Assembly (NCBI RefSeq): GCF_032362555.1
Contig: NC_083534.1
Coordinates: forward strand, 2,322,001-2,386,000
From: Amyelois transitella
Taxonomy: Eukaryota > Arthropoda > Insecta > Lepidoptera > Pyralidae
DNA length: 64,000 nt
Direction: 5' to 3'
The notes beneath the pieces are model-generated. The model worked only from the letters and a program-made list of their open reading frames with translations, made no database searches and had not been told where the DNA came from. Below are positions 24,289 through 38,900 of this stretch, piece after piece (position 1 is the stretch's first letter; each line of letters begins with the position of its first letter). The translations under genes were made by a program, and so were the position numbers.

Positions 24289-25811
24289 CGTTGTAATTTG
24301 ATTCTTTAAAGTTGTGTTAAAATATTCTTAATTGTAGGTCCGCATTTGAAAATTATAATAAGATGTTATAGATTATATAATACAAATCGCACTTCAAAAT
24401 ATGAACACTAATATATATATCCATAATACATTATCATTTAATAAATTAAATAAATAGAAAAGAATTTTATAATGAAAATTGTCAACAATCAACTACTGAC
24501 AATTCAGTTAGACCGCTGACAGCCATGACAGTGACTTTTTCAAGTTAAGTGTTGCCAGCGCGAGAGGCATACCTCAGGGTAATCAAAGGCATGCATTTGT
24601 ACTCAAGTAATGTTTTTAAATCTGTGACTGGTACGAAATAAAACACATAATATGCGAACATATGGAAAAACTGGCTCAATTTAATTCGTTTGCAGTAGAG
24701 ATAGAAAATTTATTTATTTGATTTTTCACACACAAACTCTAATAACTAACTCTTTGTTGTTAATCAAGACTTGAGTTTTTCGCAAGATTACTGTTGAAAT
24801 AAAAAATATATACCTACTTAGTGATTGTCAAAAATTCCTGGGGACATATTCACAAACGTTGAAAGGCAATATGTATCTTGCCATAAGGCAAGCTGTCTTT
24901 CTTTCTAGCTTTGAGATAAGCAGCAGAGAGAGAGTAGATAAGATATATTGCCTAAGTTGTTGCCTAATAAGGGAACGTTGAACGTTAATTATTGTATGTA
25001 GGTACTAAAAATTGAACATTGTCTGTCATTCATGGTTCTATAGTTATGCACTCTAAGACAAAAGAAATCGAGTAATTTTGACGAGTTTTTAAAAGTGGAA
25101 CATATTGCATAATGTCACGATTGTTTCGCTGGCCATCCTCACCTACCGTAATAAGTTTATGCCTGTGTTCAGTGCCCACGTGCCCTCGTGATGCATGTAT
25201 GATGTCTGCATGTTTATAAAGCGAGATAAGAATGGATAAGAGCGCCGTTGCCCAATCACGTGGTGGCGGCACCAATTGACCAAATCTTCAAAAAAAAAAG
25301 AACATGGCGACAGTGCGCGCTGGAAAATCGATGATTTACACACTTTTTTAACATAATACGTTATCGAAACCTATAAAAGGTTGCTGTATATTATAGCCAA
25401 TTAACATAAATAAAACCGAATAAAAATATACCAGATTACTTTTATTGTTTAATAGGTATCTCATTTTAAATTGTCGTATTCTTAAACCTTTGAACAAATA
25501 TTACACTCACATTGTTCTGTATGATAGTTTACATTAGGCGTTGTTTGACTTTATTATATTAAGTAAACATTATTATTCTGGATTCTACAATATCAGCAGT
25601 GTTTTTATTAAGAGAGGTCCAAGAATTGAACCCTGTGTGACTTCTATCTCTCACTGGTTTCATAACGATCACATTAAAATCCATTCATTTATTTAGCTGA
25701 CGGTTCCACCCAGTTACAACATCGTAAGTCTTAGGATTTCTAATATTCCCCAATATGAAGAAACCTTGTAATGCAATTTAGCCCATGTGGACGTCCAGCA
25801 TAACCACACAT
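24289..25811. other. Spacer between gene C and gene D terminal exon T11
   Basis: Contains the gene C promoter side (24289 onward) and the 3' UTR of gene D exon T11, with AATAAA on the minus strand at plus 25688-25693. No ZAD exon or other gene is evident. A palindromic-looking stretch with CACGTGG and a GGCGGCACCAATTG segment near 25250-25275 looks repeat-derived. Confidence 0.45.
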
Positions 25812-26932
25812 TTAATTCCACGATCCTCTTAAATCTGGCGCCGAGTGATGTACCTTACTGTGTAATTTTAAACTAGTAACCTGGATGAATGCTTTACCGC
25901 ATACCTTACACACGTATCTTTTGTCATTTGTGTGGATCCTTATATGCAGGTCCAAAGTCTTCTTTCTCTGAAAAGATTTCTTGCAAATTTCGCACTGGAA
26001 GGGCCTCGAGTCGTCGTGCTTCACCATATGCTTTTTCAACAAGTCTTTACTAAATACTTTGAAGCCACATATCTCACAAGCGAAATTCTTTTCTTTAACG
26101 TGCATTCTAGCTTTATGCTGGGTAAGTACGCTTAAACACATGAACGTCTTAGGACAAATATCACAGCTAAACTGATACTGTTTTACATCATGCACTAAAG
26201 CCATATGTCTCTTTCTTATATATCTAGTTTGCAAAATCTCAGGGCATTTCGGACATTTCAACCTTTCTTGACGATGAACTCTTCTGACATGATCAGCTAA
26301 AGCTGCTTCGGAGGAATACGATCTATAACATTTATTGCATCTATTATTAACATTATGTACAGTTCTGACGTGATTCATTACATTGGCTCTTCCAGAAAAT
26401 GCTTGGCCGCAGATTTCGCACAAAAACATTTCAGTTTTAGTATGAAGCTTGTGTACGTGACCGATGAGTGTCCCGAAGAATAAGAATTTCTGGCCACAAT
26501 CAAGACAAGACATTCCGTCATCTGATAATTTATACGCAAACATATAAACGCTCACATCTTTATTTAAATTCATGTCGTGAATGCCATTTAAATGATCGAA
26601 GAAATCCATTAGATTTTCAGATGGTTTGCTACACTTTTTGCATACTATTTCTGTAACGTCCAATTTGATTTTCGATGTTGTCCTGACTGTTTGAAGTATG
26701 TATTTGAGTTTGGGGTTCTCGTGTTCGTTTCCGGTATGTTGTTTGAGAGCAGAGCTGGAAGAGAATGGGCAGCGGCAGTAGAAACACATGTACTTGTTGC
26801 TGCACCATCGGAATGGCATGATGGTGGAATGTTCTATGACGGCGGTGAGGAGTTTCCGTAAGTCGGCTAAATCTCGGAGTAGCTTCGCATCATCAAGTGT
26901 CTGTTTCAGAGATATTAACGGCTTTTCTTCAT
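25812..26932 (-). CDS. Gene D terminal exon T11
   Basis: 1121 bases, phase-1 acceptor. After DEEKPLISLKQ and a leucine-rich helix comes the VIEHSTIMPFRW motif, then ten C2H2 units, from CFYCRCPF to the last one with contacts Q/S/L. It is the closest relative of T10: same length, mostly the same residues. Penultimate finger contacts are R/T/L, as in T10. Stop codon followed by AATAAA 119 bases on (plus 25688-25693). It is the most distal choice, 23.4 kb from the exon-4 donor. Confidence 0.87.
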
Positions 26933-29900
26933 CTGAAAAATGAAAACAATAATTCCGGTTAATTTTGTTTTTCTAAGCTAATTTAATGGATGTAGTTAAT
27001 AAGTAAGTTAAATAGGTACCTCTAGTTCTTCATAGATTGGGCAAAATTTGTAGGTTTTATGAACTGCAGTCAGGCCAGGCTACGAGGATTTTATTAAATA
27101 AAATTCACGCATATCTTGCGGGGTGAGGTTCTTTATCACTTTCGATTTTATTTCTAGATTATTTGTATTGATGATATAATAGATTTTCATTAAAATTTTT
27201 ATTGAATTCCATTTTCTATTTTGATGCAAGCAATGAATGTATGAAGGCGTAAGTAACAATAATTATTACCGATATCTCAAATTTAAGAGTCGTAAAAGAA
27301 GAATACTTTATATCTTGTTGGAGTAGTCCTTGTAATTAAAGAAATGGGTGAATCTGTTGTCCTAGTCCAGCAAAGATATCATTTTTATTCCTTTCACATA
27401 GAACGGTTAGAACAGTTAAAATGTAGACAGTACAAAAATAGGTGAAACTAGAATATGAAAAAAAGATAACAAATTACTCACGAAGAAACAAATACTAATT
27501 ATTATTTTGATATGCTTTACCAAAAAAAAAATCTTAGGTACCTAATTTATTTTGTTATGGCTCGCATATCCACATACGTTTCATATCAGCATAGGCATGA
27601 CAATATAATGAAAAATAATTACTGTAGGATTTGCGATAAAGACGCAAGAAAAGGCTGGTTACTATTAAATATTTTACTAAGAACTATCAGTGTACACCAT
27701 ACTACATGTCGCTTTAGTTTCCGAAGTGTAACACACTTCGGAAACTAAAGCGACTTCGAATCGCTCAGTAGGACGAGACTTTAACAATATCGTCTAGGTA
27801 TACAATGAGAAATTATTTTCGCTGGTACATTTTATAGTGTTTATTATGGTATTTATTTATCATAAGCTTTGATTCAGTTCCATGAAACATCTGATAGGGT
27901 AGAATGATGCACTTTCACATGTAACTTTAAACTGGTGACCTGTATAAACGCCTTCCCGCATTCCTTACACGCGTATCTTTTATCGTTCATGTGAATCCTT
28001 ATATGTAGATCTAAAGTCTTCTTTCTTTGAAACGATTTCTTGCAAATTTCACATTGGAATGGTCTCGAGTCGTCATGTTTCACCATATGCTTCTTTAGCA
28101 AGTCTTTATTGAAAACTTTAAAGCCGCATATTTCGCACGAAAAGTTCTTTTCTTTCACGTGCATCCTCGCTTTGTGCTGATTCAACACGCTCATGCATGT
28201 GAACGTTTTCTTACAAATATCACAGGTGAATTGAAATTGTTTAACATCGTGTACTAACGCCATATGTCGCTTCTTTAGGTAAGGAGTACGTAATATTTCT
28301 GGGCATTTGGGACACTTTAATCTCTCTTGTCGATGCATCCTTCTCACGTGATCAGCCAAAGCAGCCTCTGAAGAATAACTTTTATAGCATTTGCTGCATC
28401 TATTACTGCCGATGTTATGGACTGCTCTGACGTGGTTGGTAACATTAGCTTTACCGGAGAAGGCCTGGCCGCAGATTTCACATAGGAACATCTCAGTTTT
28501 TGAATGTAGCCTATGCACGTGGCCGATCATAGTTCCAAAGAAAACAAATTTCTGACCGCATTCGAGGCAAACCATTCCATCATCCGACAATTTAAACGCG
28601 AACATGTAAACGCTCACATCCGTGTTCAGTTTCATATCATGAACTGCGTTCAAATGGTCGAAGAACTCGATCAAACTATCTAATGGTTTACTGCATTTCT
28701 TGCAGATGATTTCTGTGACGTCCAACTTTATTTTGGAATTGGTCCTGACATTTTGCAGTACGTATTTGAGTTTTGGGTTTTCGTGTTCACTTCTAGTGTG
28801 TTGCCTGAGCTCATTACTGGAGGAGAAGGGGCAGCAGCAGTAGAAACACATGTACTTGTTGCTACACCATCGGAACGGCATGATGGTGGAATGTTCTATG
28901 ACGGCGGTGAGGAGTCTCCGTAAGTCGGCCAAGTCTTGCAGGAGCTTTGCGTCATCAAGTCTCTGTTTCAAAGAGATGATCGGCTTTTCCTCTTCTGGAA
29001 AGAAAATCACTTCGTTTGAATCGTGCTCTTCTTTGACCGACTGGAATTGGAGGGTTATGTTCTCATTTTATTAAGATTTATTTTGCTTTTCACTAATATC
29101 AGTCGGCTGGGTAAGTTTACTTTGCAATAAATCCCCTTTTGCTTCATGTAATTTTTTTTTATTGCAATTGATTATTTCGTGTTTTATTTTTAAAAATGTC
29201 CTATCTTAACCACATGTATTTGGTGGCATGAAGTATTTAAACTCTGCTTTACTAGACAGATCCATCCCTTACATATTCTCCCGGTGGTAAGTAAGTCATA
29301 TAATCAATGAGGCAGCGATCAGTGAAGAAGTCATCAATGAAACCGGTGAGGCAGCCAATGATGCAATCAATATATAACAAAATACATCAGCGAAATCATT
29401 TAAACTCTATTATCTTCATTTATAGCTCTTTACAAACATAAAAGTTGCAGCACATGCGCTTCGGTGGTATCCGCATTCGGAGATCATCATAGTGTATTCC
29501 TATTAATAATATGCAATTCCGACAAAGGTTGCAGAAGTCAGACTGGAGGCGCTTTATGTCACAAACCTGACTTTCCATTTACAGTATAGTGGGAAGAAGG
29601 CCTCTCCTGAGAGGATATCTAGGCAAGGATATCTTCATCACAGAAAATTCGAACCTTAACCCTTTTTGCGTATCGCGCATATTAACCGGGCGCCTTCCCG
29701 ATTCGACCACCGACGCCCTAAACCTCTTGCGCAAAAATCTGTATTATTTTGTAAATGGTTTTAATTGCGCGGGCGCAGCTGCGAGTAGAAGCTAGAAGAC
29801 CTATTTTACTCCGATTTCTACGATCTTACTTTAACAGTTCGCTGGCGGAGGAGAGGAAAGACCACACGATATAAAATGTGGCTACTAAAAGAAAAATACT

Positions 29901-32900
29901 GATTTCTTGGATTGCAAGATTTTATTGGCAAAGCGTATTTTTATGTAACAACTAGGTACGTATTACCTAAAGTAAGGATTAGCTGTATTTACAGTGTGGT
30001 AATAAAACATTGTTCTGGTCAATAGTAAGTTATATTTAACAATTTCACTAAATATATTGAATAATGTATACATTTCCTAAGTACCTGCCAAATTAAATTA
30101 ATAAAAACTATGTGCTTGAGAGTTAGTCACGGAACAAACGTATAAATACTCAGATACATACATACAAAAACAAAGTATATTAGCCCAACTCCAATAAGAG
30201 GTGTGCAAAAGCATTTCATTCTACTCAACTTGACATTTAAGAAATTGTTATGGGTTCAATAATATGTTGACTCGTTCAGATGAGGTTTCGTGGATTAATC
30301 GACTGTTGTCCCAATAGCCTGGGACGCGCGATGCCGTATTTATCGCGCGTCATAAAAAATAATCACTGTTTCTCTTTTTATTATGACGTGAAACGGGACG
30401 TCGAGCGTGCAATGTACGGAGGTTGGTTTCATTCATAATCCTGTTGGACCACACGGCTTCTATTCTGATTATACCTACCTACTTTTAAAAAATCTAATGG
30501 CACTCACTATCCGGCTATATTCAACGGATTGGGCAAACCGTCGGGGGCCTCGACATTTTCTGATGAATATTATTATAATGCTGCATCATCGTCTTCTTCG
30601 TCTTGAACGCCTTGTCGCACAAAGGGCATTTAAAGTTTCTCTCGTTGCTATGCTTGGTCATGTGTTTCTGTAACCTACACTCACTAAATGCTCTCCAACC
30701 ACAGATACCGCAAACGGCATTCTTCTCTTGCATATGCGTTTCTCTAACGTGCCTCATCATGGCACTCCTAAACACGAACGTCTTACTACAATGCTGGCAT
30801 TTAACCTCATCTCTAGTTTTGTGCTCATCAATCATATGCCGCGACCTTCTGTAATGAGTTTCGAACAGAATAGGGCATTTGAAACATTTATATCTCTTAT
30901 TGTGGTAGTTCTGCATGTGCGTTCTCATTCTGTTCATGTTCGTCAACGTTTCTCCGCAGAGATTGCAAATAACGGTCGCTTTCGAATGTTGCTTCTTGAC
31001 GTGATCTCTAAGATTTTGCGGATATCTAAAATGCTGACCGCATATTTCGCAAAGCAATTGTGAACAACCTTTGTGATGTCTGTTGGAATGAACTAATAAA
31101 TGCCCAAATGTCCTATAATGTTTCTCGCAACCCACGCATTCAACTGATATATTAAGCAGTTTGAACGGACTCATACACAATCCGTTTTCTTTGTTAAACG
31201 GAACGTTATGACTCCCTATCAAATGATCTATCATTTCGTGAAAGTCCTCTTTAACTTCGCTACATATTCGGCACTTCATATTTGAAACATCAACGTATAC
31301 TGACGATTCCCAGAAGTTGTTCATGACTTTTTCAATTTCCTCGGCTTGTTTGTGAATTTCACTGTGCGATTTCAAATCTTTCGGCTCTTGGAACACGTCG
31401 TAGCAATAGAAACATCTATAGGAGCTCTTGAGCCATCTGAATGGCATTATTGTGGTATTAGTTACCACCTCTATTACATTCTTTCTCATTATAGTAAGTT
31501 TCTCTTTTCCAGTTACAGCCTTCCATGTATCAGTTGCCGCGCCAGTATCGTGGTCTATTTTCCATCTTCTTTCCTTTAATCCTGAAAGTAAAATGGTCTT
31601 CTTAGATGTAGGTTCAAGGAAGAATGCTGATGAATTTTCAAAATCCTTTGGAAATTCGAGTAGCTTTCTTGTTTTTGGGAAATGAACTTTCGTCTACATA
31701 TTTGTGTTTGCGAGTTTGGTTTTTCTTCATCATCTATCATGTTTCCTACTAGTCTACACACTGTATCTTAATTTTCTAATCTCAACCATCTCTTTTTTAC
31801 TAATCAGAAAGATATGGACAAATATGTTTAGATAGCTCTCCGCTTTTTTCTACAATTAGAAAGAGACGAAGATAAAATTCAAGGTCATTTTTCCTTTTCG
31901 AATTTTGACAGGTGAGTATGTGCTTCCACAGTAGAAATGATATACAGAATAGACATGATATTTTGATTAAATTCTAGTGTTTTACATCGTACAAGAATAG
32001 TATAATATATCAATAGTCAGATCGACGATATAGTGCAATCTGATGAAGTGATGTATAAACGACTATCACACAAATCACATATTCATCCAACGTAGGTAAA
32101 TAAAGATTTCATTGAAGAATCATTCAACGGTATAAATTTGAGTGTAAAATCTAAAACATGTCTTCAATAGACAAGAGAAAAGAATAGAATGGATAATTTA
32201 AAGTTCATTAAGTTAGTTACTAATTAAATATCCCATTGATTGTGACTGGACGGGCTTATCGGAATGTAATCTCATGAAATGAGCTTTCATTATCTTCTTG
32301 GTTGTAAATGCTTTGCCACAGACTTCGCATTTAAAATTCTTCTCACCGCTATGTTTAAGCATATGGTTCTTCAAACGATTATTATTAAACGCTTTCCACC
32401 CACAAATACTACAAATGTGATTCCTCACCTTCAAATGCGCGTCTCTCAAGTGTGTCATCATCATGCTCCTAAACACGAACGTTTTAGGGCAGTGCAAGCA
32501 TTTTATAGCTTTCCTGTTCTGGTGTTCCGCTACCATGTGCGCAGATCTTTTGTAATGGCTGTCAAACGTCTGTATGCAGACCAAACATTTGTATTTCTTC
32601 GCGGCTTCATGCTGATTCTTCTGATGAGTCTTTAATTTCGAACGAGTGTCGAACTTTTCACCACATTCCGTACATAACACGCCAGTGTTCTCATGAACTG
32701 TTTTGATGTGCAGCCTCAATAGGTTTTCTCCTTTAAAATGTTGTCCGCAAACGTCACAGAGTATCACAGAAGTTCCTTTATGGTCTTTATTCGTGTGACA
32801 CAGTAAAGGGCCAAAAGAATAAAAGGTAGCACCGCAGACGAGACAGTTAACCGACACATTATCTAATTTGAACGCCACCATACACAATCCTACATCTTTG

Positions 32901-35900
32901 TTAAAAACCACGTTATGTGCAACGACTAAATGATCTACTAAGCTATGAAGATCCATAATTTTCTCAGGGCACAGTTTGCAAGACAAATTTGAGACATCTA
33001 CATAGACTACCGATTCCCAATAGTTGTTCATTGCTTGTTCTTTTATATCGTCACCAATATGAGTTAGTTGATGATTCTTTAGGTCAGATGGTTCTTGAAA
33101 TATGTTGTAGCAGTAAAAACATCTATAGGAGCTCTTCAACCAACGGAATGGCATTACAGTCGACTTTGTCAACACTTGTATTACATTTTGTCTCATTATT
33201 TTTCTTTTCTCCTTCGCAGTTGTGGGCACTTCCGTGACTGGTTTGTGCACAGTTTTCGCACGCAACTCTATTTGTTCGTTTCTTTCCGTGGGTATATAGT
33301 TTTGTTCAGATTCTATAGTCCTAATTGGTATATCCATTAATTTCGACGTCTTCTGGCCGCCACTAGATTCACCTGTAACGAAAACAGGTTCTCATTTAAT
33401 AGCGGCCAGAGACATACATTATATTATTACTTGAAATTGTCGTACATTTTGCGATAAGCAGGACAATAATTCATGTTTATGCTAAGGTTCAATCGTACTC
33501 CGAACTTAGTATAGGTAGTATGTTTCTCTTTCCAATTAATAATGAACTACTTATATGAAGTAATATCTTAATGTGCTATAGCGCATAACCTTCCAGTGTA
33601 CTCGTATAAAGTACCTATAACTAAATGGTTTGTGGAGTCCTGGTTTGTTGAAATAAATTCCTTATACAATATTCATTTTGCGAATATTCCTTCAATCCTA
33701 GGTATTACAATTGATCAAAATAATGCACTTCCCGTTCGTGTGCGCTCAGCGCATCAAAAGTGACGAACCCTTGCCTACAATGACGGCATACTCTACCAAA
33801 TTGTCCAGTGTGGACTTTCATATGCGCACGCAAATTACTAGACCTTCCAAATTTCCTTTCACATATACTACAAGAATAGTTCCGCTCACCAAAATGTTTA
33901 CGTTTATGTAACTTAATCATCCACTTAATAGTAGTTTTATAGCCACAAAGGTCACATTCGAATCTAGCATCGGAATGCAACGCTTGAACATGTAGGAGCA
34001 TTGCACCTTTGGTTGTACAAACTTTAGGACAATATTCACATTTAATCCGATATTTCTCCACATTATGGACTTTACCCATGTGAACTTTTACTTGGTAATT
34101 GTTCTGGAACGATTCACTACACAAATTACAATCGTAATTTTTGACTTCACCATGTATTCTAGCTCTGTGTTTCTCCAACTTATGAGCGGCGGGGAAGAGC
34201 ATGTTGCAGATTTTACAGCGATGCCCAATATGGCTGCAAGTGATGTGTCTTTTGAGCCTAATGTTATCTATGAAGCTGCGACCGCAGATCTGACACATAT
34301 AACTATGTTCTACATGTTCTTTATTCATATGACTGACTAGACTGGTGAAATTATCGAACTGTACATCGCAGATGACGCAGGGCATGATTTCTTTTTTAAG
34401 GACGAAAGGGAACATGCAAACTCCAGCGGATGTATCATAATCCTCTTCGTGGACAGTAACAATATGAGATATGAGATCATCAATGCTTCTCAAAGGCATA
34501 TCAGGGCATAACTTGCAACTTATATTTGTGACATCAATTTTAATTGGTATATCTTTGGATATAATTCTTTTTGGAATGAAATCGTCTAAGGCGACGTTGC
34601 TATGTTTTTGAGTGGTGTGATCTTTTAGTACAGTGCAATCGGTCATGGATTTAGAGCAGTAGAAGCAACGGAAGCCTTTGGTATTCCAGTTGAAGGGCAG
34701 AACGTTCCCGTATCGGAGCACGGCGAGTATATTCTCCCGCATGCAATACAGACGTTCCATTATCTGCGATTCCTTCTTGATTCTCATGCCTGCAAAGAAT
34801 CAAGAATATTCTTGTGGATATATGATTGCTGCTGATACCATTACTAAATAGAACCTATTCCAGTTATTTTTTAACGTCTCGTTATTGAATATTTGTTTGT
34901 TTGGACACGTAACTGTGAATGGACGTGTACTCGTATGTCTTACTCAGGTTTAACCACTAAACTGATCACGAGTTAAATCAGTAATGTATTAAAAAACCCA
35001 GGAAATCATACAATAATTTTATTAAATAAAAAAAAAACAAAAGAAATCATACCGACTAGTCTCTTTCTCTCTATAAGCTCTATTTAAGTTAGCTTAATAC
35101 GTTGCCGACTGTACTGGTTTTTACTAGCCAATGAGAAAGAAAAATGCGTATAATGGCCACCATTTACATATTAACTTAACTGCAGAGCTTATTCTGTAAA
35201 TTTTTGAGGGGTTCCTTTGAATATCTCCCATATTTATGACCAGAACTTAAACATTTTTTTATAACACCACACGGACTCTACTCTTCTGAATGCAAAGAGT
35301 TTTTCAAATCCGATTATAAATACCGGAGATGTGCCCTAACATGCATAAAAACAGAGCTCTTGCTGTTGATTTTTGTAGTGTTCCCTGAAATATCTTTCAC
35401 ATTTATGACCCGACCTTAGCCAAATTAAATATAAAACCAATCGGACGCTTTACTATTTTTGCAAAAAGTATTTTTCAAATTTGGATTACAAATGCCGAAG
35501 ATATGCGCTAACATATTTTTTTAAAAATACGGTCGGTTTTTTTTTCACATACGTGGCGTTAGTAAATAAGTATAAGACAATGGATTTGGCTATTCAATAC
35601 AATGCTCGAGAAAAACACATACATTTTCCTAATGAACATATTGTCCAATCACTTCGGCCCCTTCCAGGTCATCACCTACAAACTCCAGTTGCACTGACTC
35701 AGAATCAGCCTGCAGTTCAACCAAACCTTCAGTTTCTTCAGTGAATTCAACGTGACGATTCTTCATGTGAATACGATAATTCGTAAGATGCGCAAAAGCT
35801 TTGTTGCATATCGAACAAACGAACTTCTTTTCACCCGTGTGCGAAACGGAATGAGAATTCAAATTACTCTTTTTAGAAAATTTCTTTCCGCACACCGAAC

Positions 35901-38900
35901 ATATGAATTTTTTCTCGCCGTTGTGTTTGACCATATGCATCTTAACATCGTACGGTCCGAAAAATTTGTCACCGCACACTTCACATTCTACGTTCTTCTC
36001 TCTCAGATGTACTCTTCTCATATGTCGTGACATTATACTCTCCTGCGGATACACTTTGGGGCAATACGGGCATTTTATTATAACCTCCTCAACCCTATGG
36101 ACGTTAGCTAGATGTAGTTTCTTAAAGTATGGACTCAAGAACGTCTCTGAGCAGTGAGGACACGTAGGGAGATTGACATGATGCACATTCTTTTCATGGA
36201 GAATCTTCTTAGACAGCGTCGCCAGACTAATTCCGCAGTAGTCGCACGTGTAACCGCCTTCTCTGTGGTAGTACCTGTGGTGCATTTTCAAATGGTTCTC
36301 CCCTTGGAAACTAGTTCCACACACATCGCAAATGTAGTCGTGAGACAAATGGTGTTTATTTGCATGGCGGAGTAAATATTCGAAGAAAACGAACTTCATA
36401 TTGCAAGTAGGACATGTAAGGTTATCTTTATCTAATTTAAATGGCAACAAGCAATTCGGAACTTCAAGATCGTATTCGGCGTCGTGAGCTATAATCAAAT
36501 GGTGTATTAATTCTTCAAGAGTATCGACTGAAGTTGTACATAAATTGCAAGTGAGGTCTGTAACATCAATTTTGACCGCTGCATCTTTATTTCTATTGTT
36601 TTTTGTTCTATCGTGAACAGCTAACTCAATATTGGCAAATTGATGAGCGGTCGCAGTGTGCTCTCTCAGTATAGAGGGATCTTTCATGGGCTCAGAGCAA
36701 AAGAAACATCTGTACTTGCTCTTATACCACAAGAAGGGCGTAGCATTGCTGTACTGCAGCACGTACTCAACGTTTCTTCGTTTAATCAACAGTTTCCTTG
36801 CACTTTCCATTTTCTTATGTTTGTCCTCCAGTGTACTGAATTTTGCACCTGCAAAGAAACGTTCAGCTTTTATTTGTCAACTTTTTCTTGAGCTTAACCT
36901 CGTGTCTGTTTAAAATGTACTCGTCGAGCTATGGTGCATATCGCAGATCATGTCAAGCCGTCCATGTGTTTTATTATATCAGTTATTATTCTTTTACATA
37001 CTTATGTAGTCTTTGACCCATAACTTATTAATATTTTTTTGTGTTGAAGTAAAAGTTAATTGCTTATTTCGGTTAGACGTTAGACTAAGTAATAGTATTT
37101 TTTTAGGTTTGAAGCGTTCACCAAACGAGACGTATTACTTAAAAAAATAATCACTTAATGCATACTACCCATAAGATTGACTTTATTTAATTATTTCGTA
37201 CTTTTTAAAGAGAACATAAATTTGTGTCGGAGGTATTATAATTAAAATTTAATTTAATTTTATCTTTAATTTAATTCGTTAAGAACTTATAAGAGTGGAA
37301 AGTTAAGACATGTGCTATGTTAAATATTATGAATAACACGCAGAATACAACGTAAGAAATAATTGGGATATTGTAAGAAAAACATCAGATATATTATCCA
37401 AGATTTATTCGCATGTATTTTCCACAATTTGTAACACTATCGTCAAATAATAATCTAAAAGCCTAAGCAATACTATGTACCACCAAATTGACTCGATTAT
37501 CTTCCATCTCGATTTTTGTATTTTCTAAAATAAAAACCTCTTCTGAAAACGTCATTAAAAAAATAGCATCAAATAAACTTGGTCAATGAGAAACAAAAAT
37601 CTTATTACAAAACGTAATATTTTCACAGTACAGGAATATAATTTTCATTGTACTATTTTAAATATTAGCCATATCACGATAAATTCTTAACATATATTTA
37701 CAACACTACATCTAAACGAGTATAAATTCAAATGGAAATTTCCTAAAAAAGTAATAAATACTACAAATTTGTGAACAAATATTGTAAGTACGTAAGAAAT
37801 ATAAAATTGTTTTTGAGATCAACTTAACATTAATCTTACAAAAGCTAAGTACATTTCCTTGAAATAAAATCGATGTTTTATTATGAAATCGCCTTAATAA
37901 ACGAACCTCGAGGAGTGACGCTAACAAGTTGAGGAATAAAGGCCCGAACACACCACATGTTGGTCAGATTTAAATTCTAATAAAAGCCATCCGTCGGAGC
38001 CACGTTTGGCTCTAATAAAAATTATTGATTGACAGATTGCTTGCCCATAAATCAACATTCAGAAATGATTCTGGTTCTTATATAGAATTTAAATTGCTGA
38101 GAGGTCACGTTTCAATATCCGTACACCTCGCAACATTACTTTTCAATCATTAAATAGGCACCGATACATGACCATACTTCTTGTGCATATCCATATGGGA
38201 TTGCAAGTTGCTTCTCCTCAGAAAGGCCTTGCCGCAGACGTCACAAGTGAACTTCCTCTCACCATCGTGCTTCACCATGTGCATGCGCAGCAGATAGTTA
38301 TCGAAGAACCTCTCGTTACACACGGAGCACGGAACATTCTTCTCTCTCAAATGGGTCCTCCGTATATGATCTTTCATGAAGGAGTTCCTTGTGAACATTC
38401 TACCGCAATACGTGCATTTGTGACCAATATCGTGTGCTTTAATCATATGCTTCTGTCTGTGATACGCCGATGGAAATTTCTCAGGACATTTCGTACATCC
38501 GTAGTCTTTAGCGTTGTGTACCTTAGCCCTGTGGCGGGCTAGACACCACTGGTTTTTATACTTCGCTCCGCAAATAGTGCATTCGCAACAACCAGTATGC
38601 GCGTACGAGATGTGAACTTTGAGATTGGCCACGTTTCGGAAACAGCGGCCGCAGAAGTCGCATATCCTATTGTTATTACTGTGCTCAGCGTTCAAATGTT
38701 TCAACAGGGTCGCGAAATATCTGAACACACGTTCGGGACAAACCGGACACGGCAGACTATCTTTGATTATCTTGAACGGCTCGAAGCAACGAGTAAAAGA
38801 TTTGTCGTAGTTAGCCTTATGCTCTACTATCAAATGGTCTATGAGGACGTCCAGTTCTGACATTGGCTGCGAACAAATCTTACAAGACAAGCACGCTATG

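Noticed and set aside
25143-25343. Small ORF with MCKSSIF start on the minus strand
   Set aside because: Short, repeat-like surroundings, no domain, no splice context. Not supported as a gene.
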